Source: Sphingopyxis panaciterrulae (GTDB taxonomy: Bacteria > Pseudomonadota > Alphaproteobacteria > Sphingomonadales > Sphingomonadaceae). Taken from it: a stretch of 64,000 bases of DNA. Every line of letters starts with the position of its first letter. Within the stretch, counting starts at the first letter, position 1. The DNA lies in the NCBI RefSeq assembly GCF_014199295.1, contig NZ_JACIJH010000009.1:1-64000 (forward strand), in the 5' to 3' direction. A model generated the notes under the pieces. It was not told where the DNA came from. It saw only the letters and a list, made by a program, of their open reading frames with translations, and ran no database searches. Below are positions 32,705 to 41,784 of this stretch, piece by piece. The position numbers and the translations under genes were made by a program.

Positions 32705-33881
32705 GACGCGCCTCCCCGGCCTTGCCGCGCAGGGCGCGGTCGATGATGCCCGATACCCGGGTTGCCGACCTTGCCAGCGCGGCGGTCGAGAGGTGGGCAT
32801 AACCAAGGGTGCTGTCCAGATCGTGATGACCGAGCAATTGCCCGACGAGCCGCAGGTCGATCCCGTTCGACACCGCGACCGACGCGAAATGATGGCGTAG
32901 GTCATGGACCCGCAGCGACCCTAAATCGGCCGCCGTGCGGATCGCGGTCCAAGCCCGGTCAAGGTTCCTGACAGGACCGGCCCCGTTCGGAGCGGGAAAC
33001 ACCAGCGGCCCGGTCGCCGCTGTCTTGCGAGCATCGAGGATCGCCCGCGCGGGGGCGTTGAGCCAGATCGTGCGCGGTCCGGTCTTGGAGTCTTCCAGCG
33101 CCGCGCGCGGTCCCGCGATGCGGTCCCATTCCAGCCCCAATATCTCGCTCCGGCGCGCACCGGTTAGCAGCAGCAGGCGCAGCGCGTCACAGGCATCGGG
33201 AAAACGGGCTTGCACGGCGTCGAGCGTCGCCCACAGCCGTTTGACCGTCGCGGCGGGAAGCAACTGCCCTCGGTGTCCGCGCTGCTTCTTGCGAAGCCCT
33301 CGGCAGGGGTTCGAGCCGGGTTCGCGCAGGCCGTGATCCTCGGCATAGAGCATCAACCCCGACAGGGTGGAAAGCGCCATGCGCGCGGCGGTGCTTTGCG
33401 CCGACACGTCGAGGTGCCAGCGCGTCACCTCTTCGGGGGTAATATCGCGCACCCGTCGCCGTCCCAAGGCGGGGAGGATATGCGTATCGGCAGCGGCGCG
33501 CATGATGCCGAGGGTCGAAGGCTTCCACCGCCCCTTTGTTCCCGACGCGAGGAAGCGCGGCAGCATGTCCGCAACGCGCGTGTCGCATCCGAACAGCGGC
33601 GCGGAGGAGGTAGGGGCGGACAGGGTGGGCGAGGAAGCAGGGTGCATCCCGGCCATCCGCCGAGCCGCATCGAGCGGGATCAGCGCGGCGCTGCCGAGGG
33701 TGCGGCGCGTGGTCCGTCCGCTGGTCCTTTCGAGCAGCACCCACGAGCGCGCGCCGGAGGCGCGAAGGCGCAGGGCAAGCCCCGGCGTCTTCGCGTCATG
33801 CAGCAGGCGCTCGCCCGTCGCGGGCAGGTCGTAGGACGCAATATCGATGGCGGCGAGGTTAATCGGTTTAACGCGTGGCAT
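32697..33881 (-). CDS. Tyrosine recombinase/integrase, first of tandem pair
   Basis: A 394-residue integrase with an arm-binding N-terminus (LLHDAKTPGLALRLRASGAR), a core-binding domain (about 105-200) and a catalytic domain. The active residues are Arg in TGARRSEILGLEW, His-x-x-Arg in VHDLRHHFASVA, and His/Tyr in LLGHHDLDSTLGYAHL. It differs clearly from its tandem partner, so this is not a recent duplication. It lies 260 bp from the right 25-bp repeat. Confidence 0.92.
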   Translation of the reverse strand: MPRVKPINLAAIDIASYDLPATGERLLHDAKTPGLALRLRASGARSWVLLERTSGRTTRRTLGSAALIPLDAARRMAGMHPASSPTLSAPTSSAPLFGCDTRVADMLPRFLASGTKGRWKPSTLGIMRAAADTHILPALGRRRVRDITPEEVTRWHLDVSAQSTAARMALSTLSGLMLYAEDHGLREPGSNPCRGLRKKQRGHRGQLLPAATVKRLWATLDAVQARFPDACDALRLLLLTGARRSEILGLEWDRIAGPRAALEDSKTGPRTIWLNAPARAILDARKTAATGPLVFPAPNGAGPVRNLDRAWTAIRTAADLGSLRVHDLRHHFASVAVSNGIDLRLVGQLLGHHDLDSTLGYAHLSTAALARSATRVSGIIDRALRGKAGEARHA

Positions 33882-34142
33882 GGCGTCATCACTCCATAAA
33901 TCCCGGCCCCGTGGGGCCGGAGGGAGCGCGTCTTGGGGTTGTTCCCCAGGACACGCGGGGATTTATGAGCGGGACGGGTTTGGAAGGGTGCTCGACCGGC
34001 CTTCGGCCGATCATCGCCGATCTTTCGGGGTGGAAATTTCCCTATCCAGATCAGCTATTTGTTGCCCGCCGGGAAGCGATTCGGTGCGCGCACTCGCAAG
34101 CTCATGCGGTGGCCGGACTCACTCCCGATGGTCGTAATTTGT

Positions 34143-34167
34143 AATGCACCCTACGCACGGGTGCTGC
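34143..34167. repeat. 25-bp direct repeat, candidate right attachment site
   Basis: The sequence AATGCACCCTACGCAC, then GG, then GTGCTGC is the partner of 27094-27118. The 7.0 kb between them holds the RM genes, MNT-HEPN, sigma4-like gene and both integrases, with the integrase genes at this end as in many islands. The region 33882-34142 has no other gene. Confidence 0.65.
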
Positions 34168-34214
34168 GGAGAGTATTCGCAAGCTATATCAATGTATTAT
34201 GCCCGTATTTCTCC

Positions 34215-34327
34215 CATTTGGGGGTGGCGCCAAATGTCCGACATGACAGACAAATGCGTCGGCACTTGTCGGACACGATCCCTAAGCCACTGATCGGCCT
34301 CGTCATCTTTTGTCTGACACGTCAGAC
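34215..34327. other. Candidate origin of transfer: three inverted repeats
   Basis: CATTTGG (34215-34221) pairs with CCAAATG (34230-34236). TGTCCGACA (34235-34243) pairs with TGTCGGACA (34267-34275). GTCTGAC-AC-GTCAGAC (34312-34327) is a near-perfect palindrome. The tract immediately precedes the ribbon-helix-helix, TraD and TraI genes. Relaxase nic regions commonly have this arrangement, with a distal palindrome bound by the accessory protein. The nic site itself cannot be read. Confidence 0.5.
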
Positions 34328-34338
34328 GCAAGAGACCG

Positions 34339-34367
34339 TTGGAATATCGTCGATTTCCGGCTATAGT
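34339..34367 (+). promoter_or_regulatory. Sigma70-like promoter of the tra operon
   Basis: A -35 TTGGAA (34339-34344), 17-bp spacer and -10 TATAGT (34362-34367) lie 51 bp before the ribbon-helix-helix gene. A palindrome ends 11 bp upstream of the -35 box, so autoregulation by that protein is likely. Confidence 0.65.
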
Positions 34368-34418
34368 CGGCCTGCTTCATGACCCCGTGCTCAAAGGCTC
34401 CAACCAGGAGCTTTTTGC

Positions 34419-34742
34419 ATGGCGCGCTTTTCTCTGCGTCTCGACGATGCCCTCTACGACCGCTTGCTGATAGCGGCCGACGCGGCGGACACGACTCCAT
34501 CGGCCTATGTCCGGGACCTGCTCGAACGTCTCGACGGCGCCGACCCGTTCGGCTTCCATGCCCACATCAACGAACTCCATTCGACCGTCATCCAAATGCT
34601 CGCGATCCTCGCGACCGATGTCGGTCGCCGCGATCCTGAAAGCCTGGCCAAGGGGATGGAGGACACTCGCCGCCTGCTCCTCGAGCGGGGGCTGATCACG
34701 CCCGAAGACCTTCCCGGTGCGGGGGGAGGGACGGGCGCATGA
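34419..34742 (+). CDS. Ribbon-helix-helix relaxosome accessory protein
   Basis: A 107-residue CopG/Arc-like protein: MARFSLRLDDALYDRLLIAA, then TTPSAYVRDLLERLDG, forming the beta-strand-helix-helix DNA-binding unit. A helical C-terminal half follows. Proteins of this type bind oriT next to the relaxase and repress tra promoters. AGGAG lies 8 nt before the ATG. The stop overlaps the traD start in an ATGA. Confidence 0.75.
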   Translation: MARFSLRLDDALYDRLLIAADAADTTPSAYVRDLLERLDGADPFGFHAHINELHSTVIQMLAILATDVGRRDPESLAKGMEDTRRLLLERGLITPEDLPGAGGGTGA

Positions 34743-36769
34743 GCATCTTCCGCAACGATACGCTCGGGAGCTGGACACGCGGTGGCCAGGCGATCGTCCA
34801 CAATGTCCGCATGACCACCCAGGTCTTCTATCAGACCTGTCTCGCAGGGCTCGCGATCTGGGTGATCGGCGCCGTCTGGTACGCCTTCGAGAAGTCGACC
34901 GAATATCAGCGCTTCGTCCTGACGAAGCTGGTCGAAGCCACCTTCAAGGCCGATGCCGCTCCGGGAACCAACGACCCCGTTCTCTTCCGCACGCCGGCGG
35001 GTAAGGAATATTGGACCTCGGCCGACTGGCTGCTGGAATCCGCGATCGCAAAAGAGGCGCTGAAGAAACTTGAAGGCGACCTCCTTACCGGCGCCGTGCT
35101 CGCCGGCCTGTTCGCCCTCGCGGCGCTCGTCATCGCCTGGTTCGCTTTCACCCGAACGGGGAGGGGGCTCGGGTCCAACGAATATCTGCGCGGCGCGCGC
35201 TTCGGCACACTGCGGCAGGTCCGCCGGGCGCTGCGGGGCGAGCGCAAAGGGAGCTTCGCGATCGGCGGGATCAACGTGCCGCATGCGTTCGAACCGGAAC
35301 ATGTCCTGATCTGCGGCGCTCCCGGCACGGGCAAGACCAACATGACCGTCAAGATGCTCGACGGCATCCGCGCCGAGGGCAAGCGGGCGATCGTCTATGA
35401 TACCGCCGGCACCTTCGTCGAGAAGTTCTACCGCAAGGGTAAGGACATCCTCCTCAACCCCCTCGACGAGCGCACCGCGGTCTGGTCGCCGTGGGTCGAT
35501 GTGCCGCGCGACTATCATTACGACCAGATCGCGGAATCGACGATCCCCGACAAGCATGGCGACCCCTTCTGGCCGAAAGCGGCGCGCGGCACGCTGGTCG
35601 CCGTGCTGCGCAAGCTGGCGGCGCAGGGGCGGACCTATGTGTCGGTCCTGCTCCACACCGTGCTGCGCTCCCCGCTCAAGGATCTCGCCGCTTTCGCCGC
35701 AGGGACCGATGCGGCCGCGTTCATCAGCCCCGAAGGCGAACGCACCTCGGCGGGCATCCAGGCTGAACTTGCGTCGGTCATGCGCAGCTTCGCCTATCTC
35801 GACGATACCGAGGATGGGCTTTCGATCCGCGACTGGGTGACGACGGAAGGGGACGACAGCTGGCTCTTCATCACCGTGAAGGCCGACCAGCTTCCCTCGC
35901 TTCGCCCCCTCATCACCGTATGGCTCGATATCGCGATCAGCGCCATCATGAGCCTCGCTCCCGATCGCGAACGGCGTCTCTATTGCGTCATCGACGAGCT
36001 CCCCTCGCTGCAGAAACTGCCGTCGCTGTCCGACTTCCTCGCCCGCGCGCGCAAATATGGTGGCTGCGGCATATTGGGGTTCCAGAGCTACCCGCAACTC
36101 GAAGCGACATACGGCATCCAGGATGCCGCGGCGATCACCGGCTATTGCTCGACCTGGGTGGCGCTCCGCGCCAACGACACCCCCACGGCGAAGCATGTCA
36201 GCGAGAATCTCGGCCAGGTCGAACAGGTCGAGGCGAACGAGGGCATGAGCTATGGCGTCAACGACATGCGCGACGGGGTCAATCTCTCTCGCGTCCAGGT
36301 GACGCGGCCGCTCGTCATGCACACCGAGGTCACCAATCTCGCGAACCTGTCGGGCTATTTGCGGTTCGGCCGCGACCTGCCGGTGATCCGCTTTGCGGAC
36401 AGATATAATGAAGTGCTGTCGATCTGCGACGCCTTCATCGAGCGCAAGGAGACACCATTCCGATTTGAGCCGCCGCCCGCTTTGCCGTCTCCACCCGCAA
36501 CAGTTCCAGCGAAGGCGACAGCCCCCCGCAAACGGACGAGGAAGCAGATGCCGGACCGCTCGAATCCAGAACTGCCTCTCGAACCGACTGCCGCGCCGAC
36601 ACCGGATCCGTCGAGCTGGGATCGTGACGGCGAGGTTCGGCAGCCGTCCGAAGGCGACACGCCCGAACGCCCGCCTGCGTCGTTCGAGATTGTGGTCCCG
36701 CCATGGAACCATGTTCTGCGCCAGCACGGCCGTCCCGGCGGGCGCCGCAAACCCGCGAAGCCGGCATGA
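34739..36769 (+). CDS. traD: Type IV coupling protein TraD
   Basis: A 676-residue inner-membrane ATPase that links the relaxosome to the transfer channel. Transmembrane segments are at about 33-50 and 118-137. Walker A is CGAPGTGKTNM (192-202) and Walker B is LYCVIDELPSL. The TraD-like LARARKYGGCGILGFQSYPQ (motif with the conserved Gln) is also present. A Pro-rich, basic C-terminal tail of about 110 residues may dock the relaxase. It overlaps traI by 4 nt. Confidence 0.92.
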   Translation: MSIFRNDTLGSWTRGGQAIVHNVRMTTQVFYQTCLAGLAIWVIGAVWYAFEKSTEYQRFVLTKLVEATFKADAAPGTNDPVLFRTPAGKEYWTSADWLLESAIAKEALKKLEGDLLTGAVLAGLFALAALVIAWFAFTRTGRGLGSNEYLRGARFGTLRQVRRALRGERKGSFAIGGINVPHAFEPEHVLICGAPGTGKTNMTVKMLDGIRAEGKRAIVYDTAGTFVEKFYRKGKDILLNPLDERTAVWSPWVDVPRDYHYDQIAESTIPDKHGDPFWPKAARGTLVAVLRKLAAQGRTYVSVLLHTVLRSPLKDLAAFAAGTDAAAFISPEGERTSAGIQAELASVMRSFAYLDDTEDGLSIRDWVTTEGDDSWLFITVKADQLPSLRPLITVWLDIAISAIMSLAPDRERRLYCVIDELPSLQKLPSLSDFLARARKYGGCGILGFQSYPQLEATYGIQDAAAITGYCSTWVALRANDTPTAKHVSENLGQVEQVEANEGMSYGVNDMRDGVNLSRVQVTRPLVMHTEVTNLANLSGYLRFGRDLPVIRFADRYNEVLSICDAFIERKETPFRFEPPPALPSPPATVPAKATAPRKRTRKQMPDRSNPELPLEPTAAPTPDPSSWDRDGEVRQPSEGDTPERPPASFEIVVPPWNHVLRQHGRPGGRRKPAKPA

Positions 36770-39720
36770 TTCATCCGACGCGGCTTTACGGTAAACCCGG
36801 TAATATCGCAGGCTATTATGGGGTCGGCGACTATTATACGAAGGATGGCGACCAGGAGCCAAGCGAGTGGGGCGGCAAACTCGCCGCCGATCTCGGGCTC
36901 GATGGCCCTGTCGACACCAAGGTCTTCGAGACCCTGCTTGCCGGCAAAGTGGGCGATCAGCAGCTTGGCCGCCACCGCAAGGACGGCCAGATCCACCATC
37001 ACCCCGGCTGGGACTTTCCGGTCAATGCGCCCAAGTCCGTGTCCATCATGGCGCTGGTCGGAGGAGACGAGCGCATCATCGCCGCACACGAGCGCGCGGT
37101 CGGGACCGCGATCGGCTGGCTCGAGGATCATGCCCAGACGCGCCGCCGTATCGACGGCAAGGTAACCTATGAGACAACCGGGCGGCTTGCCTATGCGCGC
37201 TTCACCGAATTCTCGTCGCGCGCGCTCGATCCCCACCTCCACACCCATATCGTCATACTCAACATGACCAATCGCGAGGGCGAGAGGCACATGGTGAGCC
37301 TCGAATCGCTGGCGATGTATGCCGAATATATGACGGCGGGGCAGATTTACCGAAACGACCTCGCGCATCGTCTTCGCGAGCTTGGTTATGACATCGACTA
37401 TGATCCACGCAGTGGGCTGTTCGAGATCAGGGGCGTCCCGAAGGCGCTCATCGCCGACATGTCGCAGCGCGCCGAACAGATCGATACGCATGCGAGGGAA
37501 CATGGGCGCGAGGGGCAGGCGGCCCGCAAGGGTTCCTTCTATGCGACGCGGCCAGCCAAGCAGACCATCGACCTCGAAAGCCTTCGCGATCAGTGGGCGA
37601 CGCGCATGCGGCCCTATGCGCAGGACCTCGAAGCCCTGCGGGCAACGAGCGACGAGCGCGGCGTGAAGGCGATCGATACCGAACCCGCCGCCGCGCGCCG
37701 CGCGACGCTATTCGGTCTCCGCCAATCCGAAGCCCGGGAGGCGGTCAATAATTTGGGGCGGCTCGTGCGAACCGGGCTCGCGTCGCATGTCGGCGAGGTT
37801 CGATTGAGCGATGTGCTTCCGCTGCTTCGCGAGCATGAGGCACGATGGAAACTGCTCAGGACCACCGAGCCGACGGGTGACCAGATCCTGACGCGGGGTC
37901 GGACCTCGCGCAAAACGGCACGGCTCGAAATTGCCTTGTCGACCCAACTGTCGCTGAGCCTGGACGACACCGTGCCGCTCGCGGGTCGCGACCGCATCCT
38001 CGCGGTCCTCGACGGATCGATCCTGAATGGGGATCAGCGCGATGTGCTGGCCCATCTCGCGCAGTCGAACGATCGCGCTGTCGGTGTCGACGGGGTTGCG
38101 GGCTCGGGCAAGTCCACGCTCGTCAAAGTGCTGAAGGATGCGGCCGAGCCCGGCTGGACCTTCATCGGCCTGGCTCCCACCTCGACCGCCGCCGGGAAGC
38201 TCGGCCATGATGCCGGGATCGAGTCCCGGACAGTCGCGATGCTCCTCGCCACCGGCGGACGCGACATTACCGACCGCCATGTCCTCGTCGTCGACGAGGC
38301 GGGGCAGCTTGGCAACCGGCAGGCACTGCGGCTGCTTCAGGTCAGCCACGATACCGGCGCTCGCATCCTCTTTCTCGGCGACGACAAGCAGACCGGCGCG
38401 ATCGAGCAGGGCAAGGCTTTCTGGCTGATGCAGCAGCTCGGGCTTCCGACGAGCGCCCTCAGCCAGGCCATTCGCCAGGAAACCGGCATGATGAAGGCGG
38501 CGGTCGCGGCGGCGCGGGTCGGTGATTATGCCCGCTCGCTGCGCCATCTCGGTGCCGTCACCAGCGGAGGCGACAGCAAGGAACTGGCCAGGAGTCTCGT
38601 CGCCGACTGGACCCGTTTGGACCCGGAGAGCCGGTCGAAAACAAATATCCTCGTTCTCGACAATGAAACCCGCCAGCTTGTCAACCTGATGGTCCGCGAG
38701 GTGCTGCAGAAGGAGGGCAGGGTCGCGCCCGAGGAGACGCCACTCGAATTGCTCCGGCCTGCCGGAATGACCGACCAGGAAAAGCGGCTCGCGCGCTTTT
38801 ATTCGGGCGGGCAGGTGGTGATCTTTTCGCGCGACGATGCGGGCCTCGGTATCTCGCGCGGCGCGGAATATCGCGTCGAGGGCGTCGAGAAGGACGCGCG
38901 CGGGCGGCAGCTCGTTCGGCTGGTCGATGAAAATGGCCGCACGATCCTCTGGAATCCGCGTGTCGGGCGGGCCGCGCAGGTCAATGTGTTCGTCGCTGAC
39001 AAGCGTAACCTTGCCGCGGGCGATCGCATCCAATGGCGCCTTGCGGCGAAGGATCTCGATCTCAAGAACGCGGAACGGGGGACGATTGAAAATCTCGACG
39101 GCACGCGTGCGACGATCCGCTGGGACCGCAAGAGCGACCCGCAGGTCGTCGACCTCGCGAAACACAAGACATGGGATCATGGCTATGCCGAGACCGTCTA
39201 TTCGTCGCAGTCGAAGACCTATGACCGCGTTTATGTGCTGGCGCCGCTGAATTCCGGGTTGGTCAACGGCCAGAATTACTACACGGCGATCACGCGCGCG
39301 CGGTTCGGCGTGAAGCTCTGGACCCAGAATGGCGAGAAACTCGCCGAGAAGCTCGAGGCGCATTCCGGTGAGAAGACCTCGGCGCTCGAGGGGCTGGGCC
39401 GCCTATGGCGCGATAGCATCCGGGCTCGCGGAGAACGACATGGCGATCTGCTTGGGCAGGCGCGTGAGGACATGCTGCGGCAGCGCGCCGAACGGGCCGA
39501 GCGGCGGGCCGCGCGCGAGCGGGACTGGGAGCAGGTCTTGCGCCCTACGAGCCTCGCCGAGCGCCTGGCGGGCCGCGCGCACCAGGCCGCTCATCGGTTC
39601 GATGATTATCTGCGCGGCGTGCTTGCCGATGGCCCGCCTATTGCGCCCGAGCGGGCGCCCGACCGAACGCCCGAGCCAGCGCGAGACCACGCCCCCTCCC
39701 ATAAAGGACATGATCGATGA
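36766..39720 (+). CDS. traI: MobF relaxase-helicase TraI/TrwC
   Basis: A 984-residue bifunctional enzyme that nicks oriT and unwinds the transferred strand. The relaxase domain (1-300) has candidate catalytic tyrosines Tyr17/18 and Tyr23/24 and the metal-binding HLHTH (157-161). The RecD2-like helicase (about 430-880) has Walker A GVAGSGKSTLVKVL and Walker B VLVVDEAGQLGNRQ, with a C-terminal YVLAPLNSGLVNGQNYYTAI motif. Start and stop both overlap neighbours by 4 nt, so traD, traI and the next gene form one coupled operon. Confidence 0.93.
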   Translation: MIHPTRLYGKPGNIAGYYGVGDYYTKDGDQEPSEWGGKLAADLGLDGPVDTKVFETLLAGKVGDQQLGRHRKDGQIHHHPGWDFPVNAPKSVSIMALVGGDERIIAAHERAVGTAIGWLEDHAQTRRRIDGKVTYETTGRLAYARFTEFSSRALDPHLHTHIVILNMTNREGERHMVSLESLAMYAEYMTAGQIYRNDLAHRLRELGYDIDYDPRSGLFEIRGVPKALIADMSQRAEQIDTHAREHGREGQAARKGSFYATRPAKQTIDLESLRDQWATRMRPYAQDLEALRATSDERGVKAIDTEPAAARRATLFGLRQSEAREAVNNLGRLVRTGLASHVGEVRLSDVLPLLREHEARWKLLRTTEPTGDQILTRGRTSRKTARLEIALSTQLSLSLDDTVPLAGRDRILAVLDGSILNGDQRDVLAHLAQSNDRAVGVDGVAGSGKSTLVKVLKDAAEPGWTFIGLAPTSTAAGKLGHDAGIESRTVAMLLATGGRDITDRHVLVVDEAGQLGNRQALRLLQVSHDTGARILFLGDDKQTGAIEQGKAFWLMQQLGLPTSALSQAIRQETGMMKAAVAAARVGDYARSLRHLGAVTSGGDSKELARSLVADWTRLDPESRSKTNILVLDNETRQLVNLMVREVLQKEGRVAPEETPLELLRPAGMTDQEKRLARFYSGGQVVIFSRDDAGLGISRGAEYRVEGVEKDARGRQLVRLVDENGRTILWNPRVGRAAQVNVFVADKRNLAAGDRIQWRLAAKDLDLKNAERGTIENLDGTRATIRWDRKSDPQVVDLAKHKTWDHGYAETVYSSQSKTYDRVYVLAPLNSGLVNGQNYYTAITRARFGVKLWTQNGEKLAEKLEAHSGEKTSALEGLGRLWRDSIRARGERHGDLLGQAREDMLRQRAERAERRAARERDWEQVLRPTSLAERLAGRAHQAAHRFDDYLRGVLADGPPIAPERAPDRTPEPARDHAPSHKGHDR

Positions 39721-40778
39721 AAGACACGATATGGATCGCGGCCGCGGCGGTCGCGGTCGCCATTCTCGTTTTCGGGCTGGCGAAACGATGGCGTGGGAAG
39801 GCGACGCATCGCTGGCGACGGCGGCAGGCGCTCGCGATGTGCGACCAACTCCAGGGGGACGACCGCGATCAGCCGCGGGGGCTCATCTATGCCCGGCGTC
39901 GCGCCATGGACGCGCTGGCTTTCGAGGAACTGGTCATCGAGGCGTTCGAGTGGCGCGGGAACCGGGTGGTTCGGAGCCGGCGATACAGCGGCGACGGCGG
40001 CGTAGACGGCGAAGTGATCATCGGTGGAAAGCGCGTTCTGCTCCAGATGAAACGCTATCGCAGAGCCATTCGACCCGAGCATGTCCGTGCCTTTGTCGAT
40101 CTTTGCGCCAGACGGCGGGCGCGGGGATTGTTCATCCATGCAGGTCGCACCGGTGAGGCGAGCCGGGCGGCGGTCGATGCATCGCAGCATGTGGACATTG
40201 TGTCGGGCGACCGGCTGATCGACTTGCTGACGGGAAGGCCCTGTGCGGGAGCGAAAATGCCCGACCGGACCAGAAGGCCGAAGCGAGGCTCTGCGTATCT
40301 CCTGCTCCTCGTTATCGCCATTTCGCTCGCGTTCTTCGGGGGCGATGGAAAAGCTTGGGCGAAATCGGGAAGTTCCTTGCACGAGGCAAAGGTCTCGGCC
40401 TGCATTCGAAAAGCTGCACATGGGAAGCTGTGGCTCGAACGCACGCTTTGGGCGCTGCGCGATCAGGAAGGCGGGTGGATCGGCGCGGCGGTTGCCAACA
40501 CCAATGGCACACATGATCTCGGGCCGCTGCAGGTGAACAGCTGGTGGGTGCCCAGGATCGCTGGGCTCGTGAAACGGCCAGAGACCCATGTGCGATACTG
40601 GCTCCAGAATGACGCCTGTTTCAATGTCGAGGCCGCGCGCTGGATATTCCTGTCCGGTCTTGCCGCCACGGGCGATTATTGGAAGGCTATCGGCGTTTAT
40701 CATAGTCCAACGGCCTGGCGGCAGGCGCGCTATGCGAAGGCTGTCGCGTTTCATTTGCGGCGCCGTTTTGGTCGATAG
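39717..40778 (+). CDS. Membrane Mrr-like nuclease fused to lytic transglycosylase
   Basis: A 353-residue frame. It has a TM helix (4-22), then an Mrr-type restriction-endonuclease fold with Glu70, Asp97 in GDGGVDGEV and Gln110-x-Lys112 in LLQMKRY. A second hydrophobic segment (194-208) and a VirB1/TrbN-like lysozyme-fold domain follow, with candidate catalytic Glu251 in RDQEGGWIGAA and THDLGPLQVNSWW. Met181 has GGGAG 5 nt upstream, and from it the chain looks like a perfect signal peptide ending AWA. Two products, one anchored and one exported, are therefore possible. Transglycosylases open peptidoglycan for the transfer channel. Confidence 0.8.
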   Translation: MKDTIWIAAAAVAVAILVFGLAKRWRGKATHRWRRRQALAMCDQLQGDDRDQPRGLIYARRRAMDALAFEELVIEAFEWRGNRVVRSRRYSGDGGVDGEVIIGGKRVLLQMKRYRRAIRPEHVRAFVDLCARRRARGLFIHAGRTGEASRAAVDASQHVDIVSGDRLIDLLTGRPCAGAKMPDRTRRPKRGSAYLLLLVIAISLAFFGGDGKAWAKSGSSLHEAKVSACIRKAAHGKLWLERTLWALRDQEGGWIGAAVANTNGTHDLGPLQVNSWWVPRIAGLVKRPETHVRYWLQNDACFNVEAARWIFLSGLAATGDYWKAIGVYHSPTAWRQARYAKAVAFHLRRRFGR

Positions 40779-40802
40779 ACGGTGGTTCGTGCAATCGGCA
40801 TA

Positions 40803-41564
40803 TCACCGGAACCATGGCCCGCTGAATGGGTCCGCGAGATAGCGCTGCGCGGTCTTGACGAGGCGTTGAACGCGCGACCGATAGGACGCGTTTTCTACCC
40901 GCCAGCGGCAGGGTGTCACTGTCTTCCCAAAAAGTCCTTGCGCAATCATCTTCTGAGACGCTCCGGCTGCAAGAGCATCCGCCGTTCGCAACTCGAGTAT
41001 CCAGCGCGCCGCGCGCGTTTCTCGTGGATGAAGCGATGCCGGCATTTCGCCGTGCTCCGCCAGGGCAACCAATTGCCGCAATGCTGCGATTTTCGGAACC
41101 GCGGAATTCAGGCCGCTGATCTCGTGCTCGAGAATGGCGGACCTTCCAAGCAACGTCCCATCACGGTGCATCAATCTTATCAGCCAGCGACCGTCCGAAA
41201 AGAGCCAATGTTCGGCATGCGCTTCGTCGATCGCAACGGACAAATAGTCCGCGAGTGCAAGGATATCGACAGTGTCTCCTGGAGCATTCTTCTGGCTTCC
41301 CGCCCGTGTGCGGAGCACCTTCGGATCGGTAGCCGGGGTCCAGATTGGACGGGCCTCAGGGGCGGTTGTCGACGGGTCTATCCACGTGAGCAGGCCGACG
41401 CGGGTCGGAGCATGGGCCGGGAGACGATCCCGGATTGCCCAAAGGCGGCGATATCTGGTTGTTCGTCGCAGCCATTCCCAGGCGAAGGCGCGGCGATCGC
41501 AGTGCATCAGCGCGGAATATTCGTCGGCCACCTGCCAATCGGCCTCAGGTGGATCGCGGTTCAT
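40803..41564 (-). CDS. DUF6499-DUF2285 element regulator-like protein
   Basis: A 253-residue protein. The N-terminal DWQVADEYSALMHCDRRAFA, then WEWLRR, is the DUF6499-type start. The C-terminal half (about 150-245) fits DUF2285, with LHPRETRAARWILELRTADA and a basic segment. The family is common near RepA/ParA or tra genes of alpha- and gammaproteobacterial elements. Members are suspected DNA-binding regulators; no biochemical role is fixed. It converges on the transglycosylase gene. Confidence 0.8.
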   Translation of the reverse strand: MNRDPPEADWQVADEYSALMHCDRRAFAWEWLRRTTRYRRLWAIRDRLPAHAPTRVGLLTWIDPSTTAPEARPIWTPATDPKVLRTRAGSQKNAPGDTVDILALADYLSVAIDEAHAEHWLFSDGRWLIRLMHRDGTLLGRSAILEHEISGLNSAVPKIAALRQLVALAEHGEMPASLHPRETRAARWILELRTADALAAGASQKMIAQGLFGKTVTPCRWRVENASYRSRVQRLVKTAQRYLADPFSGPWFR

Positions 41565-41567
41565 GCA

Positions 41568-41589
41568 ATATAGCCGGAATATAGTCGGA
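41568..41589. repeat. 11-bp tandem iterons beside the DUF2285 start
   Basis: ATATAGCCGGA (41568-41578) and ATATAGTCGGA (41579-41589) are followed by a partial ATATTTGC. They lie directly before the minus-strand ATG and over its likely -10. TATAGTCGG also occurs at the tra promoter -10 (34362-34370), so one regulator might recognise both. Confidence 0.5.
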
Positions 41590-41784
41590 ATATTTGCATG
41601 AAGCGTCGCCCCGGTCCTTCCGCATTGCCGTCAAATTCAGAAAATCGTTCGGCGCGTCTGGCCGAATGACGCCGCATCCTTTCGCGAGGCTCGAAAGTGC
41701 CGGTGCGGGGGTGGGCGACGATGGGATTGGGGGGCTGACGATCGCCCGGCGCCTTCATGCGGTGCCGGGGGCAGGGTTAGCCGA

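Noticed and set aside
41568..41589. Replication-origin iterons
   Set aside because: Only two full 11-bp copies exist, over a promoter and with no replication initiator adjacent; regulatory use is more likely.
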